A stretch of 64,000 bases of DNA from Streptomyces sp. QL37 (GTDB taxonomy: Bacteria > Actinomycetota > Actinomycetes > Streptomycetales > Streptomycetaceae), in NCBI RefSeq assembly GCF_002941025.1, contig NZ_PTJS01000001.1, positions 2,418,001 through 2,482,000 on the forward strand, in the 5' to 3' direction. Of this stretch, positions 33,300-41,819 are shown piece by piece. Under the pieces are notes generated by a model. The model was not told the origin of the DNA. It did not search any database and was given only the letters and a program-made list of their open reading frames with translations. A program made the translations under genes and the position numbers. Position 1 is the stretch's first letter. Each line of letters opens with the position of its first letter.

Positions 33300-33526
33300 G
33301 CGGCTACCCGCTGCCCGGCGGCCGGCAGATCGACGGCGTCCTCACCACGACCTTCGGCCGCCAGCTCAAGAACGGCACCTGGGCCGAGCACCCCAAAGCC
33401 AAGTACGAGTGCCTGCTCTGCCAGACCACCGAAGGCCCCGTAGTCGGGGCGGCCGCCGTCACCGCCTTCAACCAGACCATCCGCATCACCCACCAGCACC
33501 ACACCCAAGGAGCACACGCCGCATGA
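33296..33526 (+). CDS. Hypothetical small protein, 76 aa
   Basis: GTG start (VSGYPLPGGRQIDGVLTT). CLLC near residue 39 and a His-rich C terminus suggest metal binding. Coupled to WhiB gene upstream and to the next gene. Confidence 0.55.
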   Translation: MSGYPLPGGRQIDGVLTTTFGRQLKNGTWAEHPKAKYECLLCQTTEGPVVGAAAVTAFNQTIRITHQHHTQGAHAA

Positions 33527-33897
33527 CCGAGCGCACCAACCCCGAGACCGGCGAGATCACCGAGACCGCGCCCGTCGCCGCGTTCCTCGCCAGCCACCTC
33601 AACGGCCGCACCGAAGAGGAGCTGTCCACCGAGTTCCACACCCTGCTGGAGGCCGTCCGCGCCCACGGCAAGAAGGGCCAGATGACGATCACCATCGTCG
33701 TCGAACCCCCCGCCAACGGCGTCGAGTCCGCGCCGCTCCCGATCGGTGTCGAGTCCGCGGTCAAGGCCCCGAAGCCCACCGCGGTCAAGTCCCTGTACTT
33801 CCTCGACGACGACGGCCTGCCCGTCCGCGAGGACCCCCGCCAGATGGCCATGGACTTCCGCACCGCACCCACCACCCAGACCTTCAAGGACGCCTGA
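33523..33897 (+). CDS. Hypothetical phage protein, 124 aa
   Basis: Starts MTERTNPETGEITE; helical middle part and a C-terminal region rich in Pro and Val. It directly precedes the DUF2303 gene. No family recognised. Confidence 0.6.
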   Translation: MTERTNPETGEITETAPVAAFLASHLNGRTEEELSTEFHTLLEAVRAHGKKGQMTITIVVEPPANGVESAPLPIGVESAVKAPKPTAVKSLYFLDDDGLPVREDPRQMAMDFRTAPTTQTFKDA

Positions 33898-33899
33898 AC

Positions 33900-34724
33900 A
33901 TGACCTACACCGAGCTCTCCTCCACCAACGGCGAAGCCCAGACCATCGTCGACACCGCGCTCCGCTCCGCCCCGCCGGCCGAGCTGGAACAGGGCAAGGT
34001 CTACGCCTTCCACACCCCGACCGGCGTCCACAAGGTCGACCTCACCGGCCCGGCCACCGCACCCGACCGCAAGACCGGCACCACCACCGTCCGCGACGCC
34101 GCCAGCTTCTCCTCGTACTTCACCAAGCACGCCGACGAGCACACCGAGGTCTACGCCGACGCCGACCGGCTCACCATCACCGCCGTCCTCGACGCCCACC
34201 AGGCCAACGCCCCGCGCTGGGGCGGCCACATCCTCAAGCTGTCCCTCCGCGAAACCGAGACGTGGAAGCAGTGGGCCGCCCGGGACGGCAAGCTCATGGA
34301 CCAGGAGACGTTCGCCGAGTTCATCGAGGACCACCTGCCCGAGCTCCTCGAACCGACGGCCGCCGACATGCTGGAGATCGCCCAGAGCTTCCAGGCCACC
34401 AGCAAGGTCGAGTTCCAGTCCGCCAACCGACTCGCCTCCGGACAGCGCCAGTTCCAGTACGTCGAGACCGGCACCACGAAAGCCGGGCAGAAGGGACAGC
34501 TCGCCGTCCCGGAGACGTTCACGATCGGCCTGGTCCCCTTCGAAGGATCCGAGGGCTACCGGCTCACCGCCCGCCTGCGGTACCGCATCGGCCAGAACGG
34601 GCTCCAGCTCGGCTACAAGCTGGAGCGCCCCGACGAGGTCCGCCGCACGGCCTTCGCCGACGTCGTCAACCGGATCGACGGCGACATCGAGCAGCCCGTC
34701 ATGAACGGCACCCCGGCCCTCTGA
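33900..34724 (+). CDS. DUF2303 family phage protein
   Basis: A 274-aa protein with the DUF2303 pattern: DAASFSSYFTKHADEHTEVY near residue 66, WKQWAARDGKLMDQETFAEF near 122 and the long VEFQSANRLASGQRQFQYVE near 170. This family is common in phage replication/recombination regions; its exact job is unknown. Confidence 0.8.
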   Translation: MTYTELSSTNGEAQTIVDTALRSAPPAELEQGKVYAFHTPTGVHKVDLTGPATAPDRKTGTTTVRDAASFSSYFTKHADEHTEVYADADRLTITAVLDAHQANAPRWGGHILKLSLRETETWKQWAARDGKLMDQETFAEFIEDHLPELLEPTAADMLEIAQSFQATSKVEFQSANRLASGQRQFQYVETGTTKAGQKGQLAVPETFTIGLVPFEGSEGYRLTARLRYRIGQNGLQLGYKLERPDEVRRTAFADVVNRIDGDIEQPVMNGTPAL

Positions 34725-35026
34725 TGACCCAGCGCGCGAGCAGGAGGGGCAGCGCAGACTCCCGCTGCTCCTCCTGCTCCGCCCCCCTCATCACCCAGTG
34801 GGTCGGCAACACCCTCGCCCTGAAGGTCAGCACCGACGGCACCCCGCTCACCGTCGCCGAGCAGGCCGCAGCCCGCACCCCCAACCGGCTCATCTGGTGC
34901 CTCAAGACCAGCGACCGCACCCCACCGCGGCTCACCTGGATCCACACCCCACACCCCGCCGACTGCCCCCATCCCCACGTCACCGAGCACCAGTGCCCGC
35001 CGGCCGAGCCGACCACCCTCTTCTGA
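34724..35026 (+). CDS. Hypothetical phage protein with cysteines
   Basis: A 100-aa basic protein, CSSC near residue 15, further Cys and His in the C-terminal third. Starts at the stop of the DUF2303 gene. Possibly zinc-binding. Confidence 0.55.
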   Translation: MTQRASRRGSADSRCSSCSAPLITQWVGNTLALKVSTDGTPLTVAEQAAARTPNRLIWCLKTSDRTPPRLTWIHTPHPADCPHPHVTEHQCPPAEPTTLF

Positions 35027-35045
35027 ACCACAAGGAGCAGCCACC

Positions 35046-36614
35046 GTGGATGTTGTCCGCCACATGAACCCGCGCGACCAGGCGGACCACGACGGCCTCA
35101 ACCTCACCACCCCCCACGACGACGAGGCTGAGGACCTGGTCATCGGCGCGATCATGCACAGCGCAGACGCGTACAACGACGTCTCCGCCACCGTGAACCG
35201 GGACGACATCTACCAGCCGTCCCGCCGCCTGATCTGGGACACCGTCGCCGGGCTCGTCGCCGCAGGCACACACCCCCACCCCGTTCTCGTCCGCGCCGAG
35301 ATCGAGAAGCAAGGCCGCCTCCGCGAGGTTGACCACGGCAACCTGATCATCAAGCTCGGTACCGACTACCTTCCCCCGCTCCTGCTGCCTGAGTTCACCG
35401 ACCGGATCTATGAGTCCGCCCGGCAGCGCCGCTACGACCAGCACGCCAACGAGCTCAAGCAGGCCGTACGCAACGGCCGAAGCGCCGACGACCTCGATGC
35501 GCTCCTCCACTCCTTCCACCAGGGGGAGCAGCTCCGCGAGACCACGGGCCGCGGGCCCGCCCACCTCGTCGCCGCCCTCCTCAACTGGGACGACTTTTTC
35601 GCTACCGACTTCGGCGAGATCCAGCTGCTCCCCGGCAAGCTCATGGGCCCGGGACAGCAGATCTCACTCCTTGGCGACGGCAAGGCCGGCAAGTCGTTGT
35701 TCTGCCAGGAGTGGATGTGGCGCATGGCCACCGGGCAGAGCTTCCTCGACGACGCCCCGCAGGCCCCGGTCCGCATCCTGTACCTCGACGCGGAGAACGG
35801 GCAGGAGCAGGTCCAGGAACGGTTCCTGTCGTTCGGTGCCGGGCCCCGCAACATGGGCGAGCTCCGGTACGCCTCGTTCCCCCCGGTCCGGCCTCTCGAC
35901 ACGGCCGGTGGCGGCGCGGACCTCACCGCCCTCGTCAAGGCCACCGGTGCCGAACTCGTCGTCATCGACACCGTGTCCCGGTTCATCAGCGGCGCCGAGA
36001 ACGACGCCGACACCTGGCTCAGCCTCTACCGCCACACCCTGCTGCCCCTGAAGCGCGACCGCATCAGCTCAATCCGCCTCGACCACTTCGGAAAGGAGAA
36101 GGAACGCGGAGGCCGCGGCTCCTCGGCGAAGACCCAGGACGTCGACCACGTGTGGGAGCTGTCCGCACAGGGCGGCGGCAGCCTCTCCCTGAAGCGCACC
36201 CACACCCGTACCGGGATCGGCCCCGACGAGTTCTCCATCGTCCGCCAGGCCCGCCGTGACGGCGACAACTGGGCGCACGGCGGGACCCGCCATGTCCTCA
36301 TGACGTACGAGCACACCGGGCAGTACGCCCCGGGCTCGGACGAGGACATCATGCGGCGCCTCGACGCCCACGGAGTGGCCCTGGCCGCTGGTAACCGGGT
36401 CGTCAAGGCGGCCCTCATGGAGCTGGAGATCCCGGCCGGCAGCGACAAGGTTTCCCGCATCGTCAAGGCCCGTCAGAACCGGGCCAAAGCGGACACCCCC
36501 AACGTCACCTTGGCTCCGCTCATGTGGAGGTGCTGCTCCTCCACGCTGCCGGCGCCTTCGTGCTCGAAGTCGGCAATGAAGGCGCTGGTCTTGTCCTGCC
36601 CTTCAAGCTGCTGA
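35046..36614 (+). CDS. DnaB/RepA-like replicative ATPase with abnormal C terminus
   Basis: A 522-aa protein. Residues 20-130 resemble the DnaB N-terminal domain (DEAEDLVIGAIMHSADAYND). A RecA-like ATPase follows: Walker A LLGDGKAGKSLFCQEW near 214, Walker B AELVVIDTVSRF near 304, then SIRLDHFGKE near 345. A winged-helix-like tail (DEDIMRRLDAHGVALAAGNR) ends near 480. It probably loads at or unwinds the phage origin. The last ~40 residues (rich in Ser, Cys, Leu) are read antisense to the neighbouring leftward gene, so the natural C terminus seems to have been replaced at about 36480. Confidence 0.8.
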   Translation: MDVVRHMNPRDQADHDGLNLTTPHDDEAEDLVIGAIMHSADAYNDVSATVNRDDIYQPSRRLIWDTVAGLVAAGTHPHPVLVRAEIEKQGRLREVDHGNLIIKLGTDYLPPLLLPEFTDRIYESARQRRYDQHANELKQAVRNGRSADDLDALLHSFHQGEQLRETTGRGPAHLVAALLNWDDFFATDFGEIQLLPGKLMGPGQQISLLGDGKAGKSLFCQEWMWRMATGQSFLDDAPQAPVRILYLDAENGQEQVQERFLSFGAGPRNMGELRYASFPPVRPLDTAGGGADLTALVKATGAELVVIDTVSRFISGAENDADTWLSLYRHTLLPLKRDRISSIRLDHFGKEKERGGRGSSAKTQDVDHVWELSAQGGGSLSLKRTHTRTGIGPDEFSIVRQARRDGDNWAHGGTRHVLMTYEHTGQYAPGSDEDIMRRLDAHGVALAAGNRVVKAALMELEIPAGSDKVSRIVKARQNRAKADTPNVTLAPLMWRCCSSTLPAPSCSKSAMKALVLSCPSSC

Positions 36615-36760
36615 GCGTTGTGCTTGAGCCAGGCTTCGCGGGGCGCAATGTGACCAGTGATCATGAGGCCGTTCACGATGATGGTGAGTGGGAGGAAGGT
36701 GCCGGTCTCGTCCACGCGGGTCACCATGCGGGACAGCAGGTTGTCGGTCTTCTTGGCCAT
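36473..36760 (-). CDS. Hypothetical protein, 95 aa, overlapping the ATPase gene
   Basis: Starts MAKKTDNLLSRMVTRVDETG and has a hydrophobic middle (TFLPLTIIVNGLMITGHIAP). Its last 142 bases overlap the opposite-strand ATPase gene. The amino acid composition of this protein looks more natural in the overlap than the ATPase tail. Family not recognised. Confidence 0.6.
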   Translation of the reverse strand: MAKKTDNLLSRMVTRVDETGTFLPLTIIVNGLMITGHIAPREAWLKHNAQQLEGQDKTSAFIADFEHEGAGSVEEQHLHMSGAKVTLGVSALARF

Positions 36761-36833
36761 TGCTGTGGTGCCTTTCGTGGTGGGTCAAGCGGACTTGGGC
36801 CAGGGTGACATGAAGGTCTGACAATCGGCCGGG

Positions 36834-37010
36834 TTACTGCCGGATGGCCAGCCACTGGACGAGGTCGGCGAGCACCGGGGCCGGTGGCGGTTCGGCCGGG
36901 ACGGTGAGGAGCCAGTCAGCCGGCCGGAGGACGAGGCGCTGCTCCTCGGTGGTCCACCAGTACGGTTTGCCGTGGAGCCAGACGGTGCGGGCACGGTCGT
37001 TGGGGTGCAT
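36834..37010 (-). CDS. Small protein, 58 aa
   Basis: Begins MHPNDRARTVWLHGKPYWWT, a compact tryptophan-rich protein that ends LVQWLAIRQ. It follows the 195-aa gene by three bases on the same strand. No family, but coding features are consistent with its neighbours. Confidence 0.5.
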   Translation of the reverse strand: MHPNDRARTVWLHGKPYWWTTEEQRLVLRPADWLLTVPAEPPPAPVLADLVQWLAIRQ

Positions 37011-37013
37011 GGG

Positions 37014-37601
37014 TCAGGCCTCCGTGGTCTTGGTGCCGGCGCAGCGCCGGGCTGCGATGCACCGCGGGTAGGGGCAGCCGTCGACGGGCAGCCGGTGGTG
37101 CTGCTCGCAGGCGTGGCGAGAGTGGACGCACTGGCCGGCCACCAGCTCGGTGATGCGCTGCTCCAGCTGCTCCAGCTGCTCCAGCTCGGGCCGGACCACG
37201 GACATGGCGACGTCGGCAGCGGCCGTGGCGTCTTCGGGGTGCCCGTCGTTCTCGAACCGCACGTAGTACGCGGCGGAGATCTGCTGCCACAGGTCGTCAC
37301 GCAGGTCGTCAGGGAGCGGAACGGGGGAGCAGAGGAAGGACAGGGCCCGGGTGACGTCGGCGGTGGGGATCGTGTCGGGCAGCGTCGTGGCCCAGATGTG
37401 AGCGGTCCACTTGACCTGGAGGATGAGTTGCTTGATCGCGGCGGCGTACTGGTCGCGCTCGGCGGTGAGTTCGGTGACGCGGCGGGTCATCGCTTGCACG
37501 ACGTCGGCGAGCTGCTCGCCTTCGGCGGGGAGGATGACGCCGCGGCGGACGCGGTCGGCGAGGTGGAAGAGCCGGGCTTCGTCGGTCACGAGGTCGGTCA
37601 T
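37014..37601 (-). CDS. Hypothetical phage protein, 195 aa
   Basis: Helical N-terminal half with coiled-coil character (TRRVTELTAERDQYAAAIKQ), a second one near 150, and a C-terminal Cys/His cluster (CVHSRHACEQHH, CPYPRC, C) that looks zinc-binding. Overlaps the upstream 73-aa gene. Confidence 0.65.
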   Translation of the reverse strand: MTDLVTDEARLFHLADRVRRGVILPAEGEQLADVVQAMTRRVTELTAERDQYAAAIKQLILQVKWTAHIWATTLPDTIPTADVTRALSFLCSPVPLPDDLRDDLWQQISAAYYVRFENDGHPEDATAAADVAMSVVRPELEQLEQLEQRITELVAGQCVHSRHACEQHHRLPVDGCPYPRCIAARRCAGTKTTEA

Positions 37602-37819
37602 CGGCTCGGGTCCTCTCGGGTGGGTCCGGTCCAGCCGTCGCAGATGGCGCCGGCGGCGAGTGCTGCGGTGTTTTGCTGCTCCGTGCTGGCGAGGGCGTGT
37701 TGGTGGGCGATCCGTGCGGCGTGGCGGCGGTGGTGGCGCTCGGCGCTGAAGAGGAGGGCGGTGAGGATGAGGAGCGCGCCGAGGAGCAGCAGGAGCAGCG
37801 TGAGGTCGGGGCCGTTCAC
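37598..37819 (-). CDS. Small membrane protein, 73 aa
   Basis: GTG start; one strong membrane helix (LTLLLLLLGALLILTALLF) followed by a basic His-rich stretch. Overlaps the genes on both sides by four bases. Confidence 0.6.
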   Translation of the reverse strand: MNGPDLTLLLLLLGALLILTALLFSAERHHRRHAARIAHQHALASTEQQNTAALAAGAICDGWTGPTREDPSR

Positions 37820-38439
37820 GGGGTGGCCTCGCGTAGGGCGGCCGTGGCGTCGTCGTAGCCCTCCCAGTTGTCGACGCCGTATGCCTCTAGGGCGCCGAGC
37901 TTGTCGGAGTCCTTCTCCAGCTGGGCAAGGCGGCTGCGGGTGATCGACACGAGTTCCTCGGCCTCCGGATGCTCCTTGACCACGGCGGGGGTGGGCTGCT
38001 GCGCCTCGTCGGCCCGGACCAGGCGATGGGCACGACCCCGGGCGGCAGCGAATGCGAACTCCTCCGGGGTCAGGTCCCCTTCGGGGAGGTAGAGGTCGCC
38101 GTCCTCCTGCACGTAGGCAATGCACGTGGTCGCGTTGCGGGGGTGGATCACCTCGTACCAGCCGGGTCCTGAGTTCACCGGGCCCGCCGCCTCGCCCTCC
38201 GGCTGCCCGGTGGTGGTGCCGAGGACCTGCCGGGCCACCGCGAGGGCGGGGGCGGGAAGGGCGGCCAGGACGGCGTCGGCGCGGCGTTCGGAGTGGCACG
38301 AGGGGCCGGTGCCGTCGGGGTGGTAGCAGCCCGTCCAGTACGTGCTCCCGGTCGCGGGGCACGGGTGGGTGTGGTGGGCGGTGTCCAGCGCAGTGATAAG
38401 CGCGGCCCGGAGCTGGTCGGCGGGTGTCTCGGTGGTCAT
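37816..38439 (-). CDS. Hypothetical phage protein, 207 aa
   Basis: ATG at 38439 with AGGAGGGGACC directly upstream, a near-perfect ribosome site. The N-terminal part has C-x-C-type His/Cys residues (HTHPCPATGSTYWTGCYHPD), and the rest is acidic. Function unknown. Confidence 0.65.
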   Translation of the reverse strand: MTTETPADQLRAALITALDTAHHTHPCPATGSTYWTGCYHPDGTGPSCHSERRADAVLAALPAPALAVARQVLGTTTGQPEGEAAGPVNSGPGWYEVIHPRNATTCIAYVQEDGDLYLPEGDLTPEEFAFAAARGRAHRLVRADEAQQPTPAVVKEHPEAEELVSITRSRLAQLEKDSDKLGALEAYGVDNWEGYDDATAALREATP

Positions 38440-38484
38440 GGTCCCCTCCTGGGGGTGGTGTGCGGGGGTGGGATGCTGGGCGGT

Positions 38485-38513
38485 GGCCGGCCCCGATACC
38501 CGCGGGGCCGGCC
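38485..38513 (-). terminator. Hairpin between leftward genes
   Basis: Perfect 11-bp stem (38485-38495 with 38503-38513), 7-base loop, ten bases after the stop of the 63-aa gene on the minus strand. Confidence 0.5.
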
Positions 38514-38522
38514 GTCCTGCGT

Positions 38523-38714
38523 TCACGGGGTGAGGCGGATGCAGTCCTCGTGCGTGTCACACCGGCACTGGCCGCAGGCCGCGCACATCTCGATGGCCTC
38601 GGTGTCGCAGAGACCGCAACCGCCGGTGAGATCGGTCTCCAGGTCGGCGACGAACAGGGCGCGGCGGATCGGGTCGGCCATGGCCTCGGTGAAGCTGGCG
38701 GGTCGGGTGGTCAC
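38523..38714 (-). CDS. Cysteine-rich small protein, 63 aa
   Basis: GTG start. The C-terminal half has CGLC, CAAC, CRC and a further Cys in 25 residues, a double zinc-knuckle pattern. Overlaps the HNH gene stop. Function unknown. Confidence 0.6.
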   Translation of the reverse strand: MTTRPASFTEAMADPIRRALFVADLETDLTGGCGLCDTEAIEMCAACGQCRCDTHEDCIRLTP

Positions 38715-39076
38715 TGGGTTCCTCCTGGGAAGGTGAGTTGGCCGGCGGCTTCGCGTGCTGCGCGCCGGGTGGCGGCCGCGGTCTCCCGGTGGTGGTCGCG
38801 GTCGTAGTGGAGGTGGCAGCCCTGGCACATGGCGCGGAGATTGGTCTCCGCGCAGTTCTCCGGGGTGTGGTCCAAGTGGGCGACGGTGAGCACCACCCGA
38901 GACCCGGTGCCGTACGCGGCACCGCCGTTCAGGTTCGGGCAGCGCCCTTCGTGGGTGCCGCGCCCGCATTCGCCGAGGCACTCGCAGCGCCCGGCCGCGC
39001 GCTCGAAGCGGATGCGGAGGCTGATGGCCGGCCAGTCCTTCGGGTACCGGTGCCGGTTCTCCGGACGGATCGGCAC
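38711..39076 (-). CDS. HNH endonuclease-like protein
   Basis: A 121-aa protein with CECLGECG near residue 31, VAHLDHTPENCAETNLRAMC near 65 (HNH core) and CHLHYDRDHH near 86. It is not next to the terminase, so it is more likely a stand-alone phage nuclease than the packaging HNH. Confidence 0.8.
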   Translation of the reverse strand: MPIRPENRHRYPKDWPAISLRIRFERAAGRCECLGECGRGTHEGRCPNLNGGAAYGTGSRVVLTVAHLDHTPENCAETNLRAMCQGCHLHYDRDHHRETAAATRRAAREAAGQLTFPGGTQ

Positions 39077-39080
39077 CGGG

Positions 39081-39494
39081 TCACATGCCGTCGGCGAGGG
39101 TCTGGCCGAGGCCGAGCATGAACGCCTGGCGCGCCCCGTTGTCGAGGGCGGGGGCGAACGCCACGTGCAGGCGGACCAGGGGCTGGCCGTCGCCGTCGAC
39201 GGTCAGGGTGTGGTCTTCGGGCTGGAGGTTGTCGGCGCCGAGCTGCACGGCCCACGCGGACACGTCAGCGGCGCCGGTGATCAGGTCATGGATCTTGTTC
39301 TGTGCCTCGGTGTACTCGTCGTTGGCCAGGTCGCCCCACGTGTGCAGGCCGGGGCCAGCTTCGTCCGTGGCAGGGCACGGCTGGTCCTCCATTGCCTCGC
39401 CGACGCCCATGAAGTCGGGGTCCTCGGCGAGGGTGGCGTGCTGGCGGGCGGCTTCGGCGATGAGGTCGGCGGGGGTGTAGGGCTGATCGGCCAT
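39081..39494 (-). CDS. Hypothetical phage protein, 137 aa
   Basis: Starts MADQPYTPADLIAEAARQHA; soluble and acidic. First gene of the leftward block ending at 36473, so the block's promoter should lie just to the right. No family recognised. Confidence 0.65.
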   Translation of the reverse strand: MADQPYTPADLIAEAARQHATLAEDPDFMGVGEAMEDQPCPATDEAGPGLHTWGDLANDEYTEAQNKIHDLITGAADVSAWAVQLGADNLQPEDHTLTVDGDGQPLVRLHVAFAPALDNGARQAFMLGLGQTLADGM

Positions 39495-40026
39495 GGCTGC
39501 TCCTGGTGGTTGTTGTGGGGGCCGGTTGGGGTGGTGTGTTGGGTTATGCGGCAGGGTGGCGGGGGGTGTCGGGGTGGCTGCCGGTGGTGGGGTCGCAGCC
39601 GAGGTGGGTGTCGTATCCGCGTTCGGCTCTCAGAGGCTGGAGGGGGGTTCCGCAGATGGTGCGGAGGGGGGTCTGGGGGGTCTCTGTTCCGGGTGTTCCC
39701 TCCCCGTCCCCCCTCTCCGAGGGGGGGACGTGGGGAACGGGGGGCGTTCCTGGCGTTCCCTCGGTGTTACCGGGGAACGTTTGACCTGGGGCTTTACCGT
39801 CCCTTGACGTGTTCCGGGGAACGTTCCCCGGGAACGCTTGTTGATCATGGTCGGGGGAACATCTCGGGGGAACGGGAATGCTGCCGCAGTCTGGCGCGGC
39901 GTTCCGCGTTCCGCTGACCGAGGTCAGCGGGTGGACCCTCGGCGAGATGAGGACCACCGAGGGTGCCTTGAAGAAGTAGCTGCACGCCAGCGCCCGGCAC
40001 CCAGTGGGTGTCGGGCGCTCCCTATT
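39495..40026. repeat. Non-coding stretch with repeated GGGGAACG motifs
   Basis: About 530 bases without a convincing gene. GGGGAACG occurs at 39732, 39772, 39816 and 39867, GGGGAAC at 39854, and the complement at 39745, 39754 and 39822, so that 39816-39836 reads as overlapping inverted copies. TTGAC occurs at 39781 and 39804. It must contain the promoter of the leftward block; the repeats may be operators or an origin. Confidence 0.5.
39989..40019 (-). terminator. Terminator after the 168-aa leftward gene
   Basis: 14-bp stem (39989-40002 with 40006-40019, one G-T pair) and a 3-base loop, eight bases past the stop at 40027 on the minus strand. Confidence 0.65.
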
Positions 40027-40533
40027 TCACGCACCATTGGGCGGAACGCGCAGGACAATTGGCGCCTCCTGCCCATCCCACACCACCCTGATTGCGGCCG
40101 GGACCCGATGCCCGCCCCCGCCGATCATCCCGAAACGATGAACTTCGTTCTCCGCCAAGGCCAGGTCCCTCGGCCACGGATCCATCGCCGGGTAGTCCTC
40201 CACCGGACGGATGTGTTCGGCCTTTGCTGCGCCCTGGTTGATCAGAAGGAAGTTGTGTTTCCCTCGGTACTCGACGCGTAGCTCGACACGCGGCCGGCTC
40301 GCCTCTTCCTCGGCCGCTCGACGCTCCGCTGCTTCCCGTCGCTGATCGAGCAGCGTCTGCTCAGCCACGGCCGCCGTACGCTGCGCCGCCTCCCGAGAGA
40401 GCCGGGCCTCCCTCACTGATTCCTCGGCCGCGACCGCCGAACGTCTGCTGTCCTTCTGCGCCAGGCCGCTCACGAACAGGGCCCCACCCGATATTGCGAA
40501 TGCAGCCCATCCGGCCGCGTCTCCCCAGTCCAT
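40027..40533 (-). CDS. Membrane-anchored coiled-coil protein, 168 aa
   Basis: One N-terminal hydrophobic segment (WAAFAISGGALFVSGLA), then a long heptad-rich charged helix to about residue 80 and a beta-rich C-terminal domain. Divergent from the gene at 40625, which also has an N-terminal membrane helix and coiled coil. Function unknown; exclusion or lysogenic conversion is possible. Confidence 0.6.
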   Translation of the reverse strand: MDWGDAAGWAAFAISGGALFVSGLAQKDSRRSAVAAEESVREARLSREAAQRTAAVAEQTLLDQRREAAERRAAEEEASRPRVELRVEYRGKHNFLLINQGAAKAEHIRPVEDYPAMDPWPRDLALAENEVHRFGMIGGGGHRVPAAIRVVWDGQEAPIVLRVPPNGA

Positions 40534-40624
40534 GCCGTGAGGCTACCGACCGGCTGTGACAGTGCCGTTCACGAAGATCCGCATTCCGCCCCGATTGTCA
40601 GACCTCTGCTGGACACTCGACCCC

Positions 40625-41170
40625 ATGGACGCAGGACTTGCCGCAGTAATCGCAGGAGCAGCCGGCGCAGGGGGAGCAGCCCTTGCCGCCTTCGGGACCA
40701 GCATCGGCCTGCTGCGGCAGGCCAAGATGCAGGGCTCGCAGGCTCATCACCAGTGGCTTCGTGACCACCAACAGCGTGCCTACGAGGAACTCCTGGTTGC
40801 CACTGACCGCACGACCCACTCTTGCGTGGACGCTATGAAGGCAGTGCGCGGAGAGCTCACCCCGGAGCGGCGCGCGTCCGCACTGCGGGAGGAAACAGTC
40901 ATCCTCGTGGAAGATGTCCGCGCTCAGTCCAGGGCCCTCCGGGCAGTAGGCCAGCGCGTTGCGCTTCTCGCAGACGATGAGACAGGGGCGCTCGGCATAG
41001 CGCTGTGCGAGAGGGTGCTGAATTTCGTCGATGCGTCGCTGGACAGCGGGCTGGGGGCGATTCGGTCGGAGCCGGTTACGGAAGAGAGGTTGGAGCACGC
41101 AAAGGTTGCGGCAGGTGTAGCCCGAAGCCGGTTTATCGAGCAGGCAAGCCAAGCGCTCAGAACCCTGTGA
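40625..41170 (+). CDS. Membrane-anchored helical protein, 181 aa
   Basis: ATG at 40625 opens MDAGLAAVIAGAAGAGGAAL, a glycine-rich membrane segment, followed by charged helices. A GTG at 40556 is a possible but less likely earlier start. Same general design as the host proteins at 6919 and 21115 without clear sequence identity. Its stop abuts the opposite-strand stop at 41171. Confidence 0.6.
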   Translation: MDAGLAAVIAGAAGAGGAALAAFGTSIGLLRQAKMQGSQAHHQWLRDHQQRAYEELLVATDRTTHSCVDAMKAVRGELTPERRASALREETVILVEDVRAQSRALRAVGQRVALLADDETGALGIALCERVLNFVDASLDSGLGAIRSEPVTEERLEHAKVAAGVARSRFIEQASQALRTL

Positions 41171-41383
41171 TTACGGCGAGTTCCACTCGTGGGCGCGGCC
41201 TCCCCGCCACTCCACCCACGCCGGATCATCGAGCAGCAGATCCGGGTCCAGCAGCCCGGCGTCCGACAGGAAGACGATCAAGTCCTGATCCGAGTACGCC
41301 AGCCCCAGGATCCGGCCGCGCACCGTGACCCGGCGGCCACCCGTGGGCGACAGCTGGTGCACGACGATCGGCGGATGCTCCAT
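41171..41383 (-). CDS. Phage homologue of the 71-aa host protein
   Basis: A 70-aa protein (MEHPPIVVHQLSPTGGRRVT to the EWRGG near the end) clearly related to the chromosomal gene at 5583-5798; both share SPTGGRRVTVRG and the closing Trp motif. Function unknown. It follows the DUF6233 gene on the same strand. Confidence 0.65.
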   Translation of the reverse strand: MEHPPIVVHQLSPTGGRRVTVRGRILGLAYSDQDLIVFLSDAGLLDPDLLLDDPAWVEWRGGRAHEWNSP

Positions 41384-41409
41384 CCCACCAGCGTGCACCG
41401 GGCCCGCGG

Positions 41410-41742
41410 TCACAGCACCCCGAGGTCCGTGTCCGGCCGGCACTGCTGACACGCCCGCTCCGGGTCCTCGGCGAGGAGGCGCAGCGCCTCGTCGCGGGTG
41501 ATGGGCGAGGTGCGCTTGCCGCTCATCCGGCACCAGCCCTGGTGGACGGCGACGACGCGGCGGCCGACGCCGATGCCCTGCTCGACGATCCATGCCGGCG
41601 GTTCGGGCAGGGGGTGGCGGGCGGCGCGCTCGGCCTGGCGCTGCTCCTCCTGGTGGATCCAGTGGCGGGTCTGGGCGAGCTGCTGGAGCTGGACGCGTTC
41701 CAGGAAGCGGAGCAGGTCGAGGCGCGGAAGTTCTTCGGACAC
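41410..41742 (-). CDS. DUF6233 family protein
   Basis: A 110-aa protein with GTG start (VSEELPRLDLLRFLERVQLQ). It shows the family pattern PPAWIVEQGIGVGRRVVAVH near residue 47, then WCRMSGKR, and the ending ERACQQCRPDTDLGVL. DUF6233 is frequent in Streptomyces, often on mobile elements. Function unknown. Confidence 0.75.
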   Translation of the reverse strand: MSEELPRLDLLRFLERVQLQQLAQTRHWIHQEEQRQAERAARHPLPEPPAWIVEQGIGVGRRVVAVHQGWCRMSGKRTSPITRDEALRLLAEDPERACQQCRPDTDLGVL

Positions 41743-41819
41743 ATGTTCGAGTCTACGGCGGCGCGCCCCAGGCAGCACGAAGCCCCCGACGATCACCGCC
41801 GGGGGCTCGGTCGCGCGCG

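Noticed and set aside
39544..39957. Minus-strand 137-aa frame rich in Pro, Gly and Thr
   Set aside because: Low complexity made by the GGGGAAC repeats; no ribosome site and no family.
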